NCBI GenBank assembly: GCA_964035575.1
Contig: OZ037846.1
Span: 1,676,106 to 1,740,105 of the forward strand
Direction: 5' to 3'
Length of the DNA: 64,000 nt
Source of the DNA: Rhynchopus sp. YZ270_cl-10
Taxonomy: Eukaryota > Euglenozoa > Diplonemea > Diplonemida > Diplonemidae
Made by a program: the position numbers and the translations under genes. A model generated the notes under the pieces. The model searched no databases, had not been told where the DNA came from, and was given only the letters and a program-made list of their open reading frames with translations. Each line of letters opens with the position of its first letter. Within the stretch, counting starts at the first letter, position 1. Positions 21,716 to 32,504 of this stretch are shown one piece after another.

Positions 21716-24700
21716 ATGGTATGGGTGTTGTGGCTGGTGCTGCTGTGCGGGCCTGCGAGGGTGGCGGCACAGGAGACAGATGCACGCGAACGGGAGGCTG
21801 ACGCGCTTGGGATGGTCACGTTAGTTAAGTTGACGAGCGGAGCATCAGCAAATAGGTACAAACTGTGGGCACGCACATACTCGGGCAGTACGTGTGAGAT
21901 AAAGGAGATATCCTCGCCGGGTGCAGGAACTCACGCAGCGGCAAAGGTATGCGGGTTCGACTCAGACAATGTGGAGTGCATCTACACGACGTGCTCGTCC
22001 TTTGCAGGTGCAGACGCGTGGGACATTAGCCAGGTACAGTTCCGCAATTCCATATGGATCAATTGGAAGACCTCAGCAGGGCTCGACGCATGCACACTTG
22101 GACAGACCGCAGCAGAGACCTGTGAATGGTGCAGAACGACACCTGCACCACCAACACCAGCACCCCCAACACCAGCTCCACCGACACCTGCACCCCCAAC
22201 ACCAGCTCCACCAACACCTGCACCACCGACACCTGCACCACCAACACCCGCACCTCCAACACCAGCTCCACCGACACCTGCACCGCCAACACCTGCACCA
22301 CTGACACCTGCACCACCAACACCCGCACCTCCAACACCAGCTCCACCAACACCTGCACCACCGACACCTGCACCACCAACACCCGCACCTCCAACACCAG
22401 CTCCACCAACACCTGCACCACCGACACCTGCACCACCAACACCCGCACCTCCAACACCAGCTCCACCGACACCTGCACCGCCAACACCTGCACCACCGAC
22501 ACCAGCTCCACCGACACCTGCACCTCCAACACCTGCACCACCAACACCCGCACCTCCAACACCAGCTCCACCGACACGTGCACCGCCAACACCAGCTCCA
22601 CCAACACCTGCACCACTGACACCTGCACCACCGACACCAGCTCCACCGACACCTGCACCTCCAACACCTGCACCACCAACACCCGCACCGCCAACACCAG
22701 CTCCACCAACACCTGCACCACTGACACCAGCTCCACCGACACCTGCACCTCCGACACCAGCTCCACCGACACCTGCACCCCCAACACCCGCACCTCCAAC
22801 ACCAGCTCCACCGACACCTGCACCACCGACACCAGCTCCACCGACACCTGCACCAGTAACACCAGCTCCACCAACACCTGCACCACTGACACCAGCTCCA
22901 CCGACACCTGCACCTCCGACACCTGCACCCCCAACACCCGCACCTCCAACACCAGCTCCACCGACACCTGCACCGCCAACACCAGCTCCACCAACACCTG
23001 CACCACCGACACCAGCTCCACCGACACCAGCACCTTTGTCACCAGCACCCCCAACACCTGCACCACCGACACCAGCACCTTTGTCACCAGCTCCACCAAC
23101 ACCTGCACCACCGACACCAGCTCCACCGACACCTGCACCTTTGTCACCAGCACCCCCAACACCTGCACCACCGACACCTGCACCCCCAACAGCAGCACCG
23201 CCAACACCTGCACCAGTGACACCAGCTCCACCGACACCTGCACCTGCAACACCAGCACCTTTGTCACCAGCACCCCCAACACCAGCACCACCAACACCCG
23301 CACCTCCGACACGAGCACCTTTGTCACCAGCACCCCCAACACCTGCACCACTGACACCTGCACCTCCGACACCAGCTCCACCGACACCTGCACCGCTGAC
23401 ACCTGCACCTTTGTCACCATCGCCACCAACACCCGCACCAGTAACACCACCAACGCCAGCACCTTTGTCACCATTGACACAGACACCGCCTACACCAGCT
23501 CCATTATCCTCATCCCCGCCAACACCGTCACCACTGACATCAGCAGCACTAACCCCGTCACCTTTGACAACCACGACACCGCCAAGTTCTCGTTTCACAA
23601 CACCGGCACCGTCACCACCGCCGTCCACACCGTTCCTAACCGCTGCACCACGTGTTCGCGTCTCGCTGCCGCCCTCTGCACCTTGGACACGTGCACCAGG
23701 TAGGACGCTGTCGCCGTCACTTCCTGCGCATGCAAGCGACACACCCGCCCTGGCTGCAGCTGAGACCGACACAAACGAGACTACACGAAGTGCGGGACTG
23801 AGTGATGCGATCGACAGCGCTGGCGCCGCCGCACTCCTGAGTGCGAGCGCAGCAGGCCTTGCAGGCAGCCTGCTGGTGACGACGCAGGAGTGCAAGATCT
23901 ACGGCGACCGCAGCCACTACCCGCTTGCGCTGCACCCCACACAGATCAGCGTTGCAGGGTCCGAGGCGGCGGGGATGGTTGTCGGGAACCTGGGCATCTT
24001 CTTTGCCTTCGTCGTACTGCACATTGCTGTCCTCCACGCTGTGCGCTTGGGGCAGCTCTGCGTGTGGAAGACGTTCTTCCCCGACCGCACGAAGCCCTTT
24101 GTACGCGACGTGCAAGGCTTTGTGCGCTTCCCTGGCGCACCTGCACTGCTCTTCTACGTCCTCTATCAAGGCACCTCCGTTGGTGCCTTGCAGCTGCTCT
24201 ATGGTGGCGAGACTCGCCCGTTGTGGCTGCTTGGCCTTGCTGCCACGTTGCTGTGTATCGGCATCCCTTGCCTGATATGCTATCAAATGGTGACAGCACG
24301 GATACGTGCTGTTGTTGTGGTGGACACACAGACAGCCTCGCTGGGGTACTGCCAGAGGAAGGCCACGCACTTCATAGTAGGGCACAGCGAGTGGGTGTCG
24401 CAGTCGAAGCGCGAAACACACTGGACGCTGCGCTACTCGGCCGTGATCCGCCCCTACCGCCTTGGCTGCCTCTGGTACCACTTCCTGCAGTACGCATCGA
24501 TGTTCACGATCTCCTCCATCCAGGCCTTCACCCCCGTCACCTACACCGCCTGCGGGCACATCAAACTCGCGTCCTTCTGCGTCATCTTCATTATGCTTGG
24601 GGTTGTCTTGACCGCTAAGCCTTATGCACGCCCACGCGACCTTTTCGTCGACTTCTTTGTGTACACCACACAGTGCGTGGCGCTGATCTTCATGGCTGTG

Positions 24701-25561
24701 GGGTACTACAGGGAGAAGCCGCAGGATTTACTGTTCCAGGGTGCAACTGTACTGCTCCTCTTCAGCCTGGGATGTCTGATGCTGAAGGTGGCCTTGAGCC
24801 TTGTCTGCGAGGTGCTCGTGGTGTTGACGTGCAGACGCCACCGTTTGCAGCAGGAGTACCTCCGCAGCACCAAGGAGTACCCACACGACACAGAGCTGCC
24901 TGCTCCCTCGGAGGCCTCAGAGAGTGGGGTGGAGGAGGACAGCAACTCCGACGTTGGCTGTGACCTGTCTGGGTACAACTCGGCGTCGACGTTCTCTGGC
25001 GATGACGTGCTGCACCCTCTGCAGGCAGAGGGTGCAGAGGCTCTGCAGACCAGGGGTAGGGGCTTGAAAAGTAGGTACAAAAAACTGCGTTCGACAGCGT
25101 CTGGGCTGCTGAAGGGAAGGGCGTACACCTCACAGCGTGCGTTCGATCCGTTGCTTCTGAATGCTGTGAACAGCAGCAGACCTGCGACGCCTCTGAGCCC
25201 TCTGCTCTCTGAGGTGTCCGATCTGTCTGAGTCCTTCGAGATGCGAACCCAGCTTGCGACCTCACCATCGCCCACACCACTGCCGTTTGGCGCAACGTAC
25301 TCTTCTCGGCCAAGCCTCGCGCAACGTACACGTAGTCATTCAGGCGTGCTCGCCACGCCCACCTCCTCAGCGGTGACGATGTGCACCGCGCCTTCCTCAA
25401 TAGCCCGCGGCAGGCGTGGGTCGCTCTGCCACTCTGCGGGTCTGTCGCAGACGTACAGCGGGTTGAGGAGCGACAGGGGAGGGGGAGGAGGAGGAGGGAG
25501 CGGTGGCGCGTCCCCGATCCCGCCAAGACGGAGGTCCGCTGTGTCAGGGGTGGCGACCTGA
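21716..25561 (+). CDS. Surface protein C: Cys-rich ectodomain, Pro-rich stalk, 7-8 TM domain
   Basis: Encodes 1281 residues from the ATG at 21716, chosen because it opens a signal peptide ([19 protein letters not shown]) right after the CAG acceptor; the frame extends upstream without any motif. Residues about 24-138 are a Cys-containing ectodomain homologous to that of gene A ([16 protein letters not shown] and AAETCEW-like positions align). Residues about 141-672 are a very regular TPAP stalk. Residues about 701-1042 are the shared membrane domain. The 240-residue tail is Ser-rich with a Gly run near the end. A 176-bp tract at 23819-23994 is identical to gene B, while downstream helices differ more. 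Surface location is well supported by the topology signals. Molecular function is unknown; adhesion or sensing is an inference. Confidence 0.9.
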   Translation: MVWVLWLVLLCGPARVAAQETDAREREADALGMVTLVKLTSGASANRYKLWARTYSGSTCEIKEISSPGAGTHAAAKVCGFDSDNVECIYTTCSSFAGADAWDISQVQFRNSIWINWKTSAGLDACTLGQTAAETCEWCRTTPAPPTPAPPTPAPPTPAPPTPAPPTPAPPTPAPPTPAPPTPAPPTPAPPTPAPLTPAPPTPAPPTPAPPTPAPPTPAPPTPAPPTPAPPTPAPPTPAPPTPAPPTPAPPTPAPPTPAPPTPAPPTPAPPTPAPPTPAPPTPAPPTRAPPTPAPPTPAPLTPAPPTPAPPTPAPPTPAPPTPAPPTPAPPTPAPLTPAPPTPAPPTPAPPTPAPPTPAPPTPAPPTPAPPTPAPPTPAPVTPAPPTPAPLTPAPPTPAPPTPAPPTPAPPTPAPPTPAPPTPAPPTPAPPTPAPPTPAPLSPAPPTPAPPTPAPLSPAPPTPAPPTPAPPTPAPLSPAPPTPAPPTPAPPTAAPPTPAPVTPAPPTPAPATPAPLSPAPPTPAPPTPAPPTRAPLSPAPPTPAPLTPAPPTPAPPTPAPLTPAPLSPSPPTPAPVTPPTPAPLSPLTQTPPTPAPLSSSPPTPSPLTSAALTPSPLTTTTPPSSRFTTPAPSPPPSTPFLTAAPRVRVSLPPSAPWTRAPGRTLSPSLPAHASDTPALAAAETDTNETTRSAGLSDAIDSAGAAALLSASAAGLAGSLLVTTQECKIYGDRSHYPLALHPTQISVAGSEAAGMVVGNLGIFFAFVVLHIAVLHAVRLGQLCVWKTFFPDRTKPFVRDVQGFVRFPGAPALLFYVLYQGTSVGALQLLYGGETRPLWLLGLAATLLCIGIPCLICYQMVTARIRAVVVVDTQTASLGYCQRKATHFIVGHSEWVSQSKRETHWTLRYSAVIRPYRLGCLWYHFLQYASMFTISSIQAFTPVTYTACGHIKLASFCVIFIMLGVVLTAKPYARPRDLFVDFFVYTTQCVALIFMAVGYYREKPQDLLFQGATVLLLFSLGCLMLKVALSLVCEVLVVLTCRRHRLQQEYLRSTKEYPHDTELPAPSEASESGVEEDSNSDVGCDLSGYNSASTFSGDDVLHPLQAEGAEALQTRGRGLKSRYKKLRSTASGLLKGRAYTSQRAFDPLLLNAVNSSRPATPLSPLLSEVSDLSESFEMRTQLATSPSPTPLPFGATYSSRPSLAQRTRSHSGVLATPTSSAVTMCTAPSSIARGRRGSLCHSAGLSQTYSGLRSDRGGGGGGGSGGASPIPPRRRSAVSGVAT
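22138..23560 (+). repeat. Coding 12-bp minisatellite (Pro-rich stalk of gene C)
   Basis: The most homogeneous of the three stalks: mostly ACACCTGCACCA/ACACCAGCTCCA units encoding TPAP, with higher-order blocks of about 60 bp repeated. The homogeneity suggests recent expansion, so stalk length probably varies between alleles. Confidence 0.95.
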
Positions 25562-25938
25562 GAAGGGTGGGGGTGGGAAGATAGTAGGAAGCCGGAGGGG
25601 AGGGTCAAAGTGAATACTTTTTTTTTTGGGGGGGGGATAGTCAGGGATTTATATACGATTTTTTTCCTTACCAAAAGTGCAAAAAAAGTGAGGTTGCTAT
25701 TCCTGAGGGGGCTGCAGGCACGGAGGGGCTTTTTTGAAGAAATGGACTTCAGATTGAAGTATCATCATTGTACTAGCCCAGGGGGCTTCACTGGCTAGGG
25801 CTCCAGCAGGTCCCACATGCACTATGCCTGACTCCAGCACGCAAGGTAGCATTCACAGCACCTTTCACCCCTTCAGGAGGAGTGCACAAAAGGGCACCCG
25901 GATGCAATTTTTCACCCATATCAGGACTCATGACTCAA
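25562..25938. other. Unassigned 3' flank of gene C
   Basis: No gene or repeat supported. Confidence 0.4.
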
Positions 25939-27166
25939 TTTTTTTTGCGAAGGGAAGCCTCTTTTTTACTTTCAACGGATGTCATCCGGGGGGGGAGGGG
26001 GGGGGTCTCCGGGGGGGTGAGCGGACAAGTTTGGTAATTTGGCAACGGGGGGGTCTAGTACAAAACCGTGGTCACATGGATTTTATGAATTTTCTTCAAA
26101 AATTTTTTTTTCGAATTTTATTTATTTGGAAAGATCGGTTACGAAAACGTTCAATTCCGGGGTCGCACGATTTTTTTTATGCCTCTGTGGATGGTTAGGT
26201 GATTTTTGGCTGTGGTACCCCCTTTGGGAACGTTTCTACGCAGGTTTCTTAAGTTTCTACGCAGGTTTTCTTAAATTCCTTAAGAAAACCTCCTCTTTGG
26301 GTCGCAGCACAGTGGCGTCTCTAAGTTGGATTTCTTTTAAGAAGGTTTTCGATTTTTTTCCTTTGGATTTATTTTTTACGAATCTTTCAATTCCGACCAT
26401 TTTTTTTATTCAGGAACACACTCCACGGTACGCAACTTTTGGTGGAGCCGACCCCCCTTTATGCACTGAAATCCCTATACGTTACTGTATAAAGACCCAT
26501 GGAGCCTTTAAATTGACTTCACTGTACTGTGTACTGTGTACTGTGTACTGTGTACTGTGTACTGTGTACTGTGTACTGTGTACTGTGTACTGTGTACTGT
26601 GTACTGTGTACTGTGTACTGTGTACTGTGTACTGTGTACTGTGTACTGTGTACTGTGTACTGTGTACTGTGTACTGTGTACTGTGTACTGTGTACTGTGT
26701 ACTGTGTACTGTGTACTGTGTACTGTGTACTGTGTACTGTGTACTGTGTACTGTGTACTGTGTACTGTGTACTGTGTACTGTGTACTGTGTACTGTGTAC
26801 TGTGTACTGTGTACTGTGTACTGTGTACTGTGTACTGTGTACTGTGTACTGTGTACTGTGTACTGTGTACTGTGTACTGTGTACTGTGTACTGTGTACTG
26901 TGTACTGTGTACTGGAGCTTTAAATTAACTTCTACTCCACTAAAGTGGTCGATTTTTTTTGTGGTGAAAAGCGGGGAGCTCGGAAATCCACTTCCGCTGG
27001 TTTTCGAATTTTTTTACGTCTGTCCAAAAGCCGAAAACTTCAGGTTGCCAAATTTACAATCTTCTCCGGGGGGGGAGGGGGGGGGGACCCGGGGGGGGGT
27101 TTCTCAAAATCGGACGGATGACATCCGTTGAAAGTAAAAAAGAGGCTTCCCGAAGCAAAAAAAAAA
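25939..27166. mobile_element. Inverted-repeat element enclosing a heptamer array
   Basis: About 50-bp near-perfect inverted arms at 25939-25988 and 27115-27166 (each containing AAGCCTCTTTTTTACTTTCA or its complement) flank 1.1 kb. Immediately inside each arm is a G-rich run (25986-26018 and 27066-27100), here in the same orientation rather than inverted. No transposase is seen and no target duplication is obvious. It could be a foldback-type element or an old inverted duplication. Confidence 0.5.
26521..26913. repeat. 7-bp microsatellite ACTGTGT (third locus), bounded by direct repeats
   Basis: About 56 copies of the same heptamer found at 16665-17102. Unlike that locus it is bounded by near-identical 19-20-bp direct repeats: GGAGCCTTTAAATTGACTTC at 26501-26520 and GGAGCTTTAAATTAACTTC at 26914-26932. 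Confidence 0.95.
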
Positions 27167-29059
27167 TAATATAATATGGCGCCGCAGGCGAAAAAAAATT
27201 GGGGTACGGTGTAAAAATCTAGCCTTTTACACCACAGAGTCACTCAACGAACCCTTTTTTGCGGAGCAAAAAAGGAAAAATGGCGCCGCAGGCAAAAAAA
27301 ATTTGGGTACAGCCTGTATGGTACGGGATTTCATGGTGCGGTCAGCAACCCAGTTCCCCAAAAAATGCAAAAAACTTTTTTCCCAAATCTGCAAAAGTTT
27401 TTTTTTTTTTTCTAAGTAAGAGAAAACCGAATGGAGTGGGAACGCTAGTGAGAGCGCAGCGGAAACGATAGTGGGAACGCAACGAGCTTTTTTCATAATG
27501 TTTTATTCTTCCCCACAAAATATCACGCGCAGAGAAACACTCGTTTTTCACACAGCGCGTCCGTTTGTTTGTTTTTCTCAAACGACACCTTTTTTCAAAA
27601 TTTTTTACCTCCAATTTTTCTCTCTGTCTATTTTTTCTCTAACTATGTCGAGCCCCGGTATCACATATGATACTGATTTCCATGGATACACATGAAAAGG
27701 AGTTCCGTGCTATTCACAGAACTCGATAGGCGATTGAGCTTATCTAACAACAACCAAAACAAAAGAAAGTACAAAGAAGAGAATAAAAAATACAGGAAAA
27801 ATAGACAAAGAGAAAAACAAAGAGATTTTGACAAAGTGAACAATAAAAAAAACTGAGGTTCAGCCTCAGTTCTACTATGGTATATAAATCTCTGGGGATA
27901 GTTTTGTTTTCTGTGTGATGTGTGTTTTTTTTTCGTCGTAGGTATTGATCTTTACTTACAGAATGTGGCAAAGGTCGCGCCTAACAAAATAACCAGAGTG
28001 GAGTTGGCGTACCGCCCTATGCTTCTCATGCACTCAACCTTCTTGCAGCAAAAACTTCAATGTATTTTGTCCCAGCAACCCAGAGCGTGCCTTGCGTTCC
28101 TTTTTGTACAGGTAGTTCAGGGGGGTGTTTCTTTTGTCAAAAATAATTTTTTGTTGGCCCACGCAGCGCGCTTGTTTGATAATCAGTTGTGGGAATTTCT
28201 GCACAGCATATCCGTCAAGTGATGTGTGATTGGGACAGCCTTTTGAGTTGCACATTCTTGTTCTCAGTTTCTGCCTTGTAGTCCAGCCTGATGTTTTGTC
28301 AACTACCATATTGGTGATGGCAATAGATCAGAGAGTGGTAAAAGCTTTGGTCTTGTCTTAACAACTTTTTTTTTACACAACATCTTTTAGTTGCCAGCAC
28401 TAAAAAGATTGGAGACGGTCGCTTTGGGCAAACAAAACATAAAAAAACAGTGGAGCGCCTCTAGGGTGGCTACACTAACACAACCCAAGTTTTGTAATTT
28501 GTCTGTTTTGATTCACTTTGATTCACAAACAATAACACCAATTGCAGTTCATATACAAAACAAAGACCCGATATTGTTCATTCTGAAATGAATTTTTAAC
28601 GAAAGTGTGAAAATAAGTGCACAGTATCATCTTACACAATTTTACCCCACGTTTTCTCACTCTTGTTTTTCTTTTCTTTGCATTTTTTCTTCTCCACCTG
28701 TGCCCTCGGTTGACGTGAGTGGGCCACACTCACACTTTTTTTTTCACTTTTATTTCGTGTGAAAAATTCCGTCTCCCTCACCCTCACCTTACCCTGCATG
28801 GTAGCTATGTATTTTGTGTATTCTGGAATACGCTAAAGACACAGCCAACTATTAACGGTTACCCCCACCCTCCACAATACACTGCGGTAACATTTACACC
28901 TGCAAGTCTATTCGTTGAAGATGTGCGAGCCTGTGAGAGGCACTGCCATCTTCTTAGGTATGTTTCGGTTCGGTTCTCTTTTTTTTTTTTTTGCTTTTAT
29001 GATTACATGCAATGCTAAAAGGAAATTGAACACCGCTCCCTACTCCCATCCTTTTTTCC
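27167..29059. other. Intergenic sequence with dispersed modules
   Basis: The GGCGCCGCAGGCGAAAAAA...TACGGTGTAAAAA module occurs at 27178-27215 and again, partly, at 27281, as at 18400 and 21140. Around 27643-27860 there are short + strand pieces (MSSPGITYDTDFHGYT, then a Lys/Asn/Arg-rich stretch in another frame) that could be a decayed gene. I cannot support a working gene in this interval. Confidence 0.4.
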
Positions 29060-29230
29060 ATTTTTCTAATCCGGGGCGGGTTGGAGTAGAGCCACACTTC
29101 ACCGACAGGTCGAGGTGTGTGCGTTTCACCACAACCTCTCCCTTTTGTCTTTATTGTTTTTATTGCTTTATTGTTTTCGGGGGTGGGGGAAAAACATAAA
29201 AAGGAAAAGTAGGGTGCGGTTTCAATTTCT
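29060..29230 (+). repeat. Dispersed repeat, copy 2
   Basis: Matches 15223-15400 in the same orientation. No function recognised. Confidence 0.8.
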
Positions 29231-30798
29231 CGTCTTTGATTGAAAAGAAAACGCAATTAATTTTTTTATTTTACTTTAGTCCTGTTCTCTTTTGCTCTGC
29301 TGGGGCAGTGTGGGTCGCGCGTCTTGGCCTAGGACCAGTTCCCGGTTCCACTTAGCGCCTTTTTTTTCATCGATGAATCTAATCGATGGTGCACGAAGTT
29401 CCGGATTGGCACATTGACATGTTTATTTTCGAAGTTCCCTAGTTTCGAGTTCGAAACGTTTCTCCATGTATTGCACGGGAAACAATATGACAAACAGGTG
29501 CAGGGTGGTTCCGTGCTTATCATAGAACCTGGCACCTTGTGTCTTCCAAAAACCAAAAGCGTTGTGTGTGTAGCTTTGAACACAAACAGTGTGGACAGTC
29601 AGCCAACGGTGAAACCACAAGTAAACCACAAGTCATTTACTTCACAGTTGTGCAGGCATCCCGTCTCTCCGGTGTGCAACACACATATAACCCTCGCCTT
29701 TTGTGTTTCGTGGTTTTCTTTTGTGTTTTTCTATTTGTAGACTAACGTGCGGTTCATCCAACCAACACTTTCATTTTTGCTTCTTTCTCTGGATGTTATG
29801 GGAACATCCTTTTTGTGCTTTCTCTTCTTTCATTTGAAAGTATGTGAAACTAACTCTTTCACCTTTTCCTTTATGTACTAACACCCACCGGCTTCTGGGT
29901 TGTGTTGATGTTGTTAAACATACGTCCATCAAGCGTTCTACTGTTCTACGTGGTTGCATTCTTTTCGCAAACCCGCAGGTATAGCACAGTACAAATAGCA
30001 TTGTTTTGTGAAAGATGATGTACAGGCACATTTGGGCTCCTTGTGAAGAAAACAGTGCAATGCACTAACCTACCATTATCTTTATTGAATAATAAAAGCA
30101 AATGAAATGGAATGATTCATTGGAAGGCATCTCTCGTTTTCTTTGCAAAAGCTCTCTTAAGACGTTGTTCATTGCCTAGCTCTCTCTCTCTCTTTTCTTG
30201 AGCATTTCTGCTCACCTCTTGCAGGCCATATTGGTGATACAAAAAAAGACCTGACCCTTCGTTTTGAAAGGGACACAAAATAATTTTTTTTGTCTCAATG
30301 AGTCATCCACAGAATATTTTTTACGGTGCCTGCGTTACAACGCCACGAAGGTACTGCATTTTTCTTCGAAGAAACTGTTATTTCTCCTACCCTGTGTTTG
30401 TTGGCTGCGGTGACAATGTTCCCCATTTTACATGTTTTTTTTTTTTGCATGTTATGACGTTATGGATACTATCACACAACTGCCGTATCTTGTGTGATTG
30501 CCTTGCTTAACTTTCTCTTTGTTTCAGTATTGAGAATTCACCTTCAAAAAAATGTTTTTAGTCAGATGCCAACCACGAAATGGATGTAGGACCGAATGGT
30601 TGGGGGGGGTCCACCCACGGTGCACCTGGTCATAAACCAAAAGGTAACAGCCTTGTATTTTAAGTCAAATTAGTTTCTGTTCGTTTCTGTTTCTTCCAGG
30701 AAAGTGCCCAAGCGAGGTGATACTTGCCACAGTAGGAGCACATTTACATTCATGCTGCATATTCTATATTTTTTTTTTTTGTGTTTTTGAAATAATAT
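29231..30798. other. Unassigned intergenic sequence
   Basis: No supported gene, RNA or repeat. Open frames up to about 108 codons have no motif and unremarkable composition. Confidence 0.45.
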
Positions 30799-30904
30799 CA
30801 CCTGATTTTTACCCCGCGTATAGCCGTGTAAAGGCCCGTATAGGCCAAACCCCACCCATTTTCCCCAGCCTTTACGCGCCTGTACGCGGGGTAAACATCA
30901 GGTG
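30799..30904. other. 106-bp imperfect palindrome
   Basis: Inverted arms of about 36 bp: CACCTGATTTTTACCCCGCG at 30799 and its near-complement ending CAGGTG at 30904, with further matches (GTAAAGG/CCTTTAC) toward the centre. A single-stranded or RNA form would be a long hairpin. It may be a foldback element; no coding role. Confidence 0.7.
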
Positions 30905-31659
30905 GTAATAGGGGAAGGTGGATAAAAATGCCCCTCGGGGCAGCGTACACGTTTCCATTACTACTTTTTTTTTTCAACTTCTCTTTCCTTCTCCGCTTGA
31001 TACTATGGTAAGTACGTTGGGTTTGGTTCGCCTTATCAAATTTTTTGTTTTTCCCCGCTACAACCCCAGTACACACGGGCTATGTTCCGTACAAATATTC
31101 ACCCAATAACGGAGAGTAACGAAGACACGCCTTTTGTGGTGTCTTCGTAGCGTCCGCAGAGGGGTGTGTGTTAGTCACTATTCAAAAAAGATTCTGAAAA
31201 AGAAGATTTTCTTGTGACTCGCGTAATGCTGTCTGCCATAATCTCAAACGTTTTTGTTTTTAACCACTAGCGATTATGTTTTTGCTGGGGGGGGAAAATC
31301 ATTTTTACACAAAAGGCTCACGATAGACTTTTAAAATTTTTATCAAAAGTACACATTGCATTGGTCACGTGTCAGCAGGGTAGCGTCCCTGTGTGACTCT
31401 GAATGAAATTTCACACATAAACACAACAACATCTACACACACAAAAAAAACTCAGGAATCACACCATAGATCCTGTCGAATGCGAAATATAATTTGTCGA
31501 TGCTTAAAAATACCTGCAAAGATCCCCTCTTTTTCCCCTATCCCCTTTTTTGCATCTGTACTCTTTTCCGAAACCTGGCGGGTCTGCTTTTGCTTCGTGT
31601 TCTTCTTGCGGTTCTTGCCTCGTACACACTCTTGTTACCCCTGCTGTTGCCGCATAGCC
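30905..31659. other. Unassigned intergenic sequence
   Basis: Nothing supported. Reading frames at 31393-31800 on the + strand overlap the better minus-strand candidate and lack motifs. Confidence 0.4.
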
Positions 31660-32115
31660 TCATTCATGTGGTGCCTCGATCATCGCCACCTCGCTCCGCT
31701 CCGGGCTTCTGGACGCCGCGCGAAGCCGGCGACCAGCCTCTTCACCCCCCAATTCTTTCGAGAAGATGTAGGCGGTACACAGGAGCCTGAGTGTGGATAG
31801 GTCCCCGTTCCGCCACACCAACGCCGCCGACTCCCTCTCTTCGATGCCGGGTGTGGTCAGGGCCGCAATGGCCGAGATTAGGGTGTCGCGAGTGATCCGC
31901 GACACCCTGCCCGACACCCTAGCCGCTTCGTCCTCTAGGTCCCCTGCAAATGACGTGAGAACGTCGTAATAAATTCGCTGATGCTGGAGGCGCGGGTGTT
32001 CCAGGTTGACACCCGTTCCGCGCATTTGCTCACTGGGAGGATACCATTCGAAGCGGGTCCGGGGGCCAGCTGCCATGTGGTCCCGGAGTTCCGTGAGGCA
32101 TACGGTGGAGGCCAT
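31660..32115 (-). CDS. Hypothetical 151-residue protein on the minus strand
   Basis: Start chosen at 32115 (MASTVCLTELRDHMAAG), where AT-rich flank changes to GC-rich sequence and a pyrimidine run (minus strand TTTTTCTTCTTCCCTCCTCC) lies just upstream; the frame extends 49 codons further without coding character. The protein is Arg/Glu/Ala-rich with predicted helical stretches and no signal peptide or membrane helix. I do not recognise it. It is the only plausible gene in the window that runs against the others. It could be an intact small gene, an exon or a piece of a mobile element. Confidence 0.45.
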   Translation of the reverse strand: MASTVCLTELRDHMAAGPRTRFEWYPPSEQMRGTGVNLEHPRLQHQRIYYDVLTSFAGDLEDEAARVSGRVSRITRDTLISAIAALTTPGIEERESAALVWRNGDLSTLRLLCTAYIFSKELGGEEAGRRLRAASRSPERSEVAMIEAPHE

Positions 32116-32504
32116 ATTTGGGGAGGAGGGAAGAAGAAAAATAAATAAAAGCAATAAAGTAACGTGCAACCGTAGCCAACGTGTGAGATCAATGAAGTAC
32201 AGAAACTGTAGCTTTAGAAATCGTTGGTTCTTCGGTGCGAACCCACAGCCTGGGAACAACAAACCCCATAGTCAGTAATCAAAATACAGTCCCGCCTATA
32301 AATAATAGCGTTTTATTTTATAAAATCCTAATTAGTGACGTTCTAATTTATAAAGTCGTGAATTAATTTATTTTTCGGGGGCGAATACTAAACCCCTTTC
32401 TTCCTCTCTCACTACACCACACCACAGAATGTTTTCTCGAATCATAAGTTTCTTGCGCACAACGTCTCATTCGTCTTGACCACACCTCCGTACACGGCTG
32501 TGCT
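32116..32504. other. Intergenic region between divergent frames; leader of the first cyclase-like gene
   Basis: Contains AT-rich sequence and, at 32395-32427, a pyrimidine-rich tract ending ACCACAG that could be the acceptor site for the gene starting at 32505, 77 bases downstream. Confidence 0.4.
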
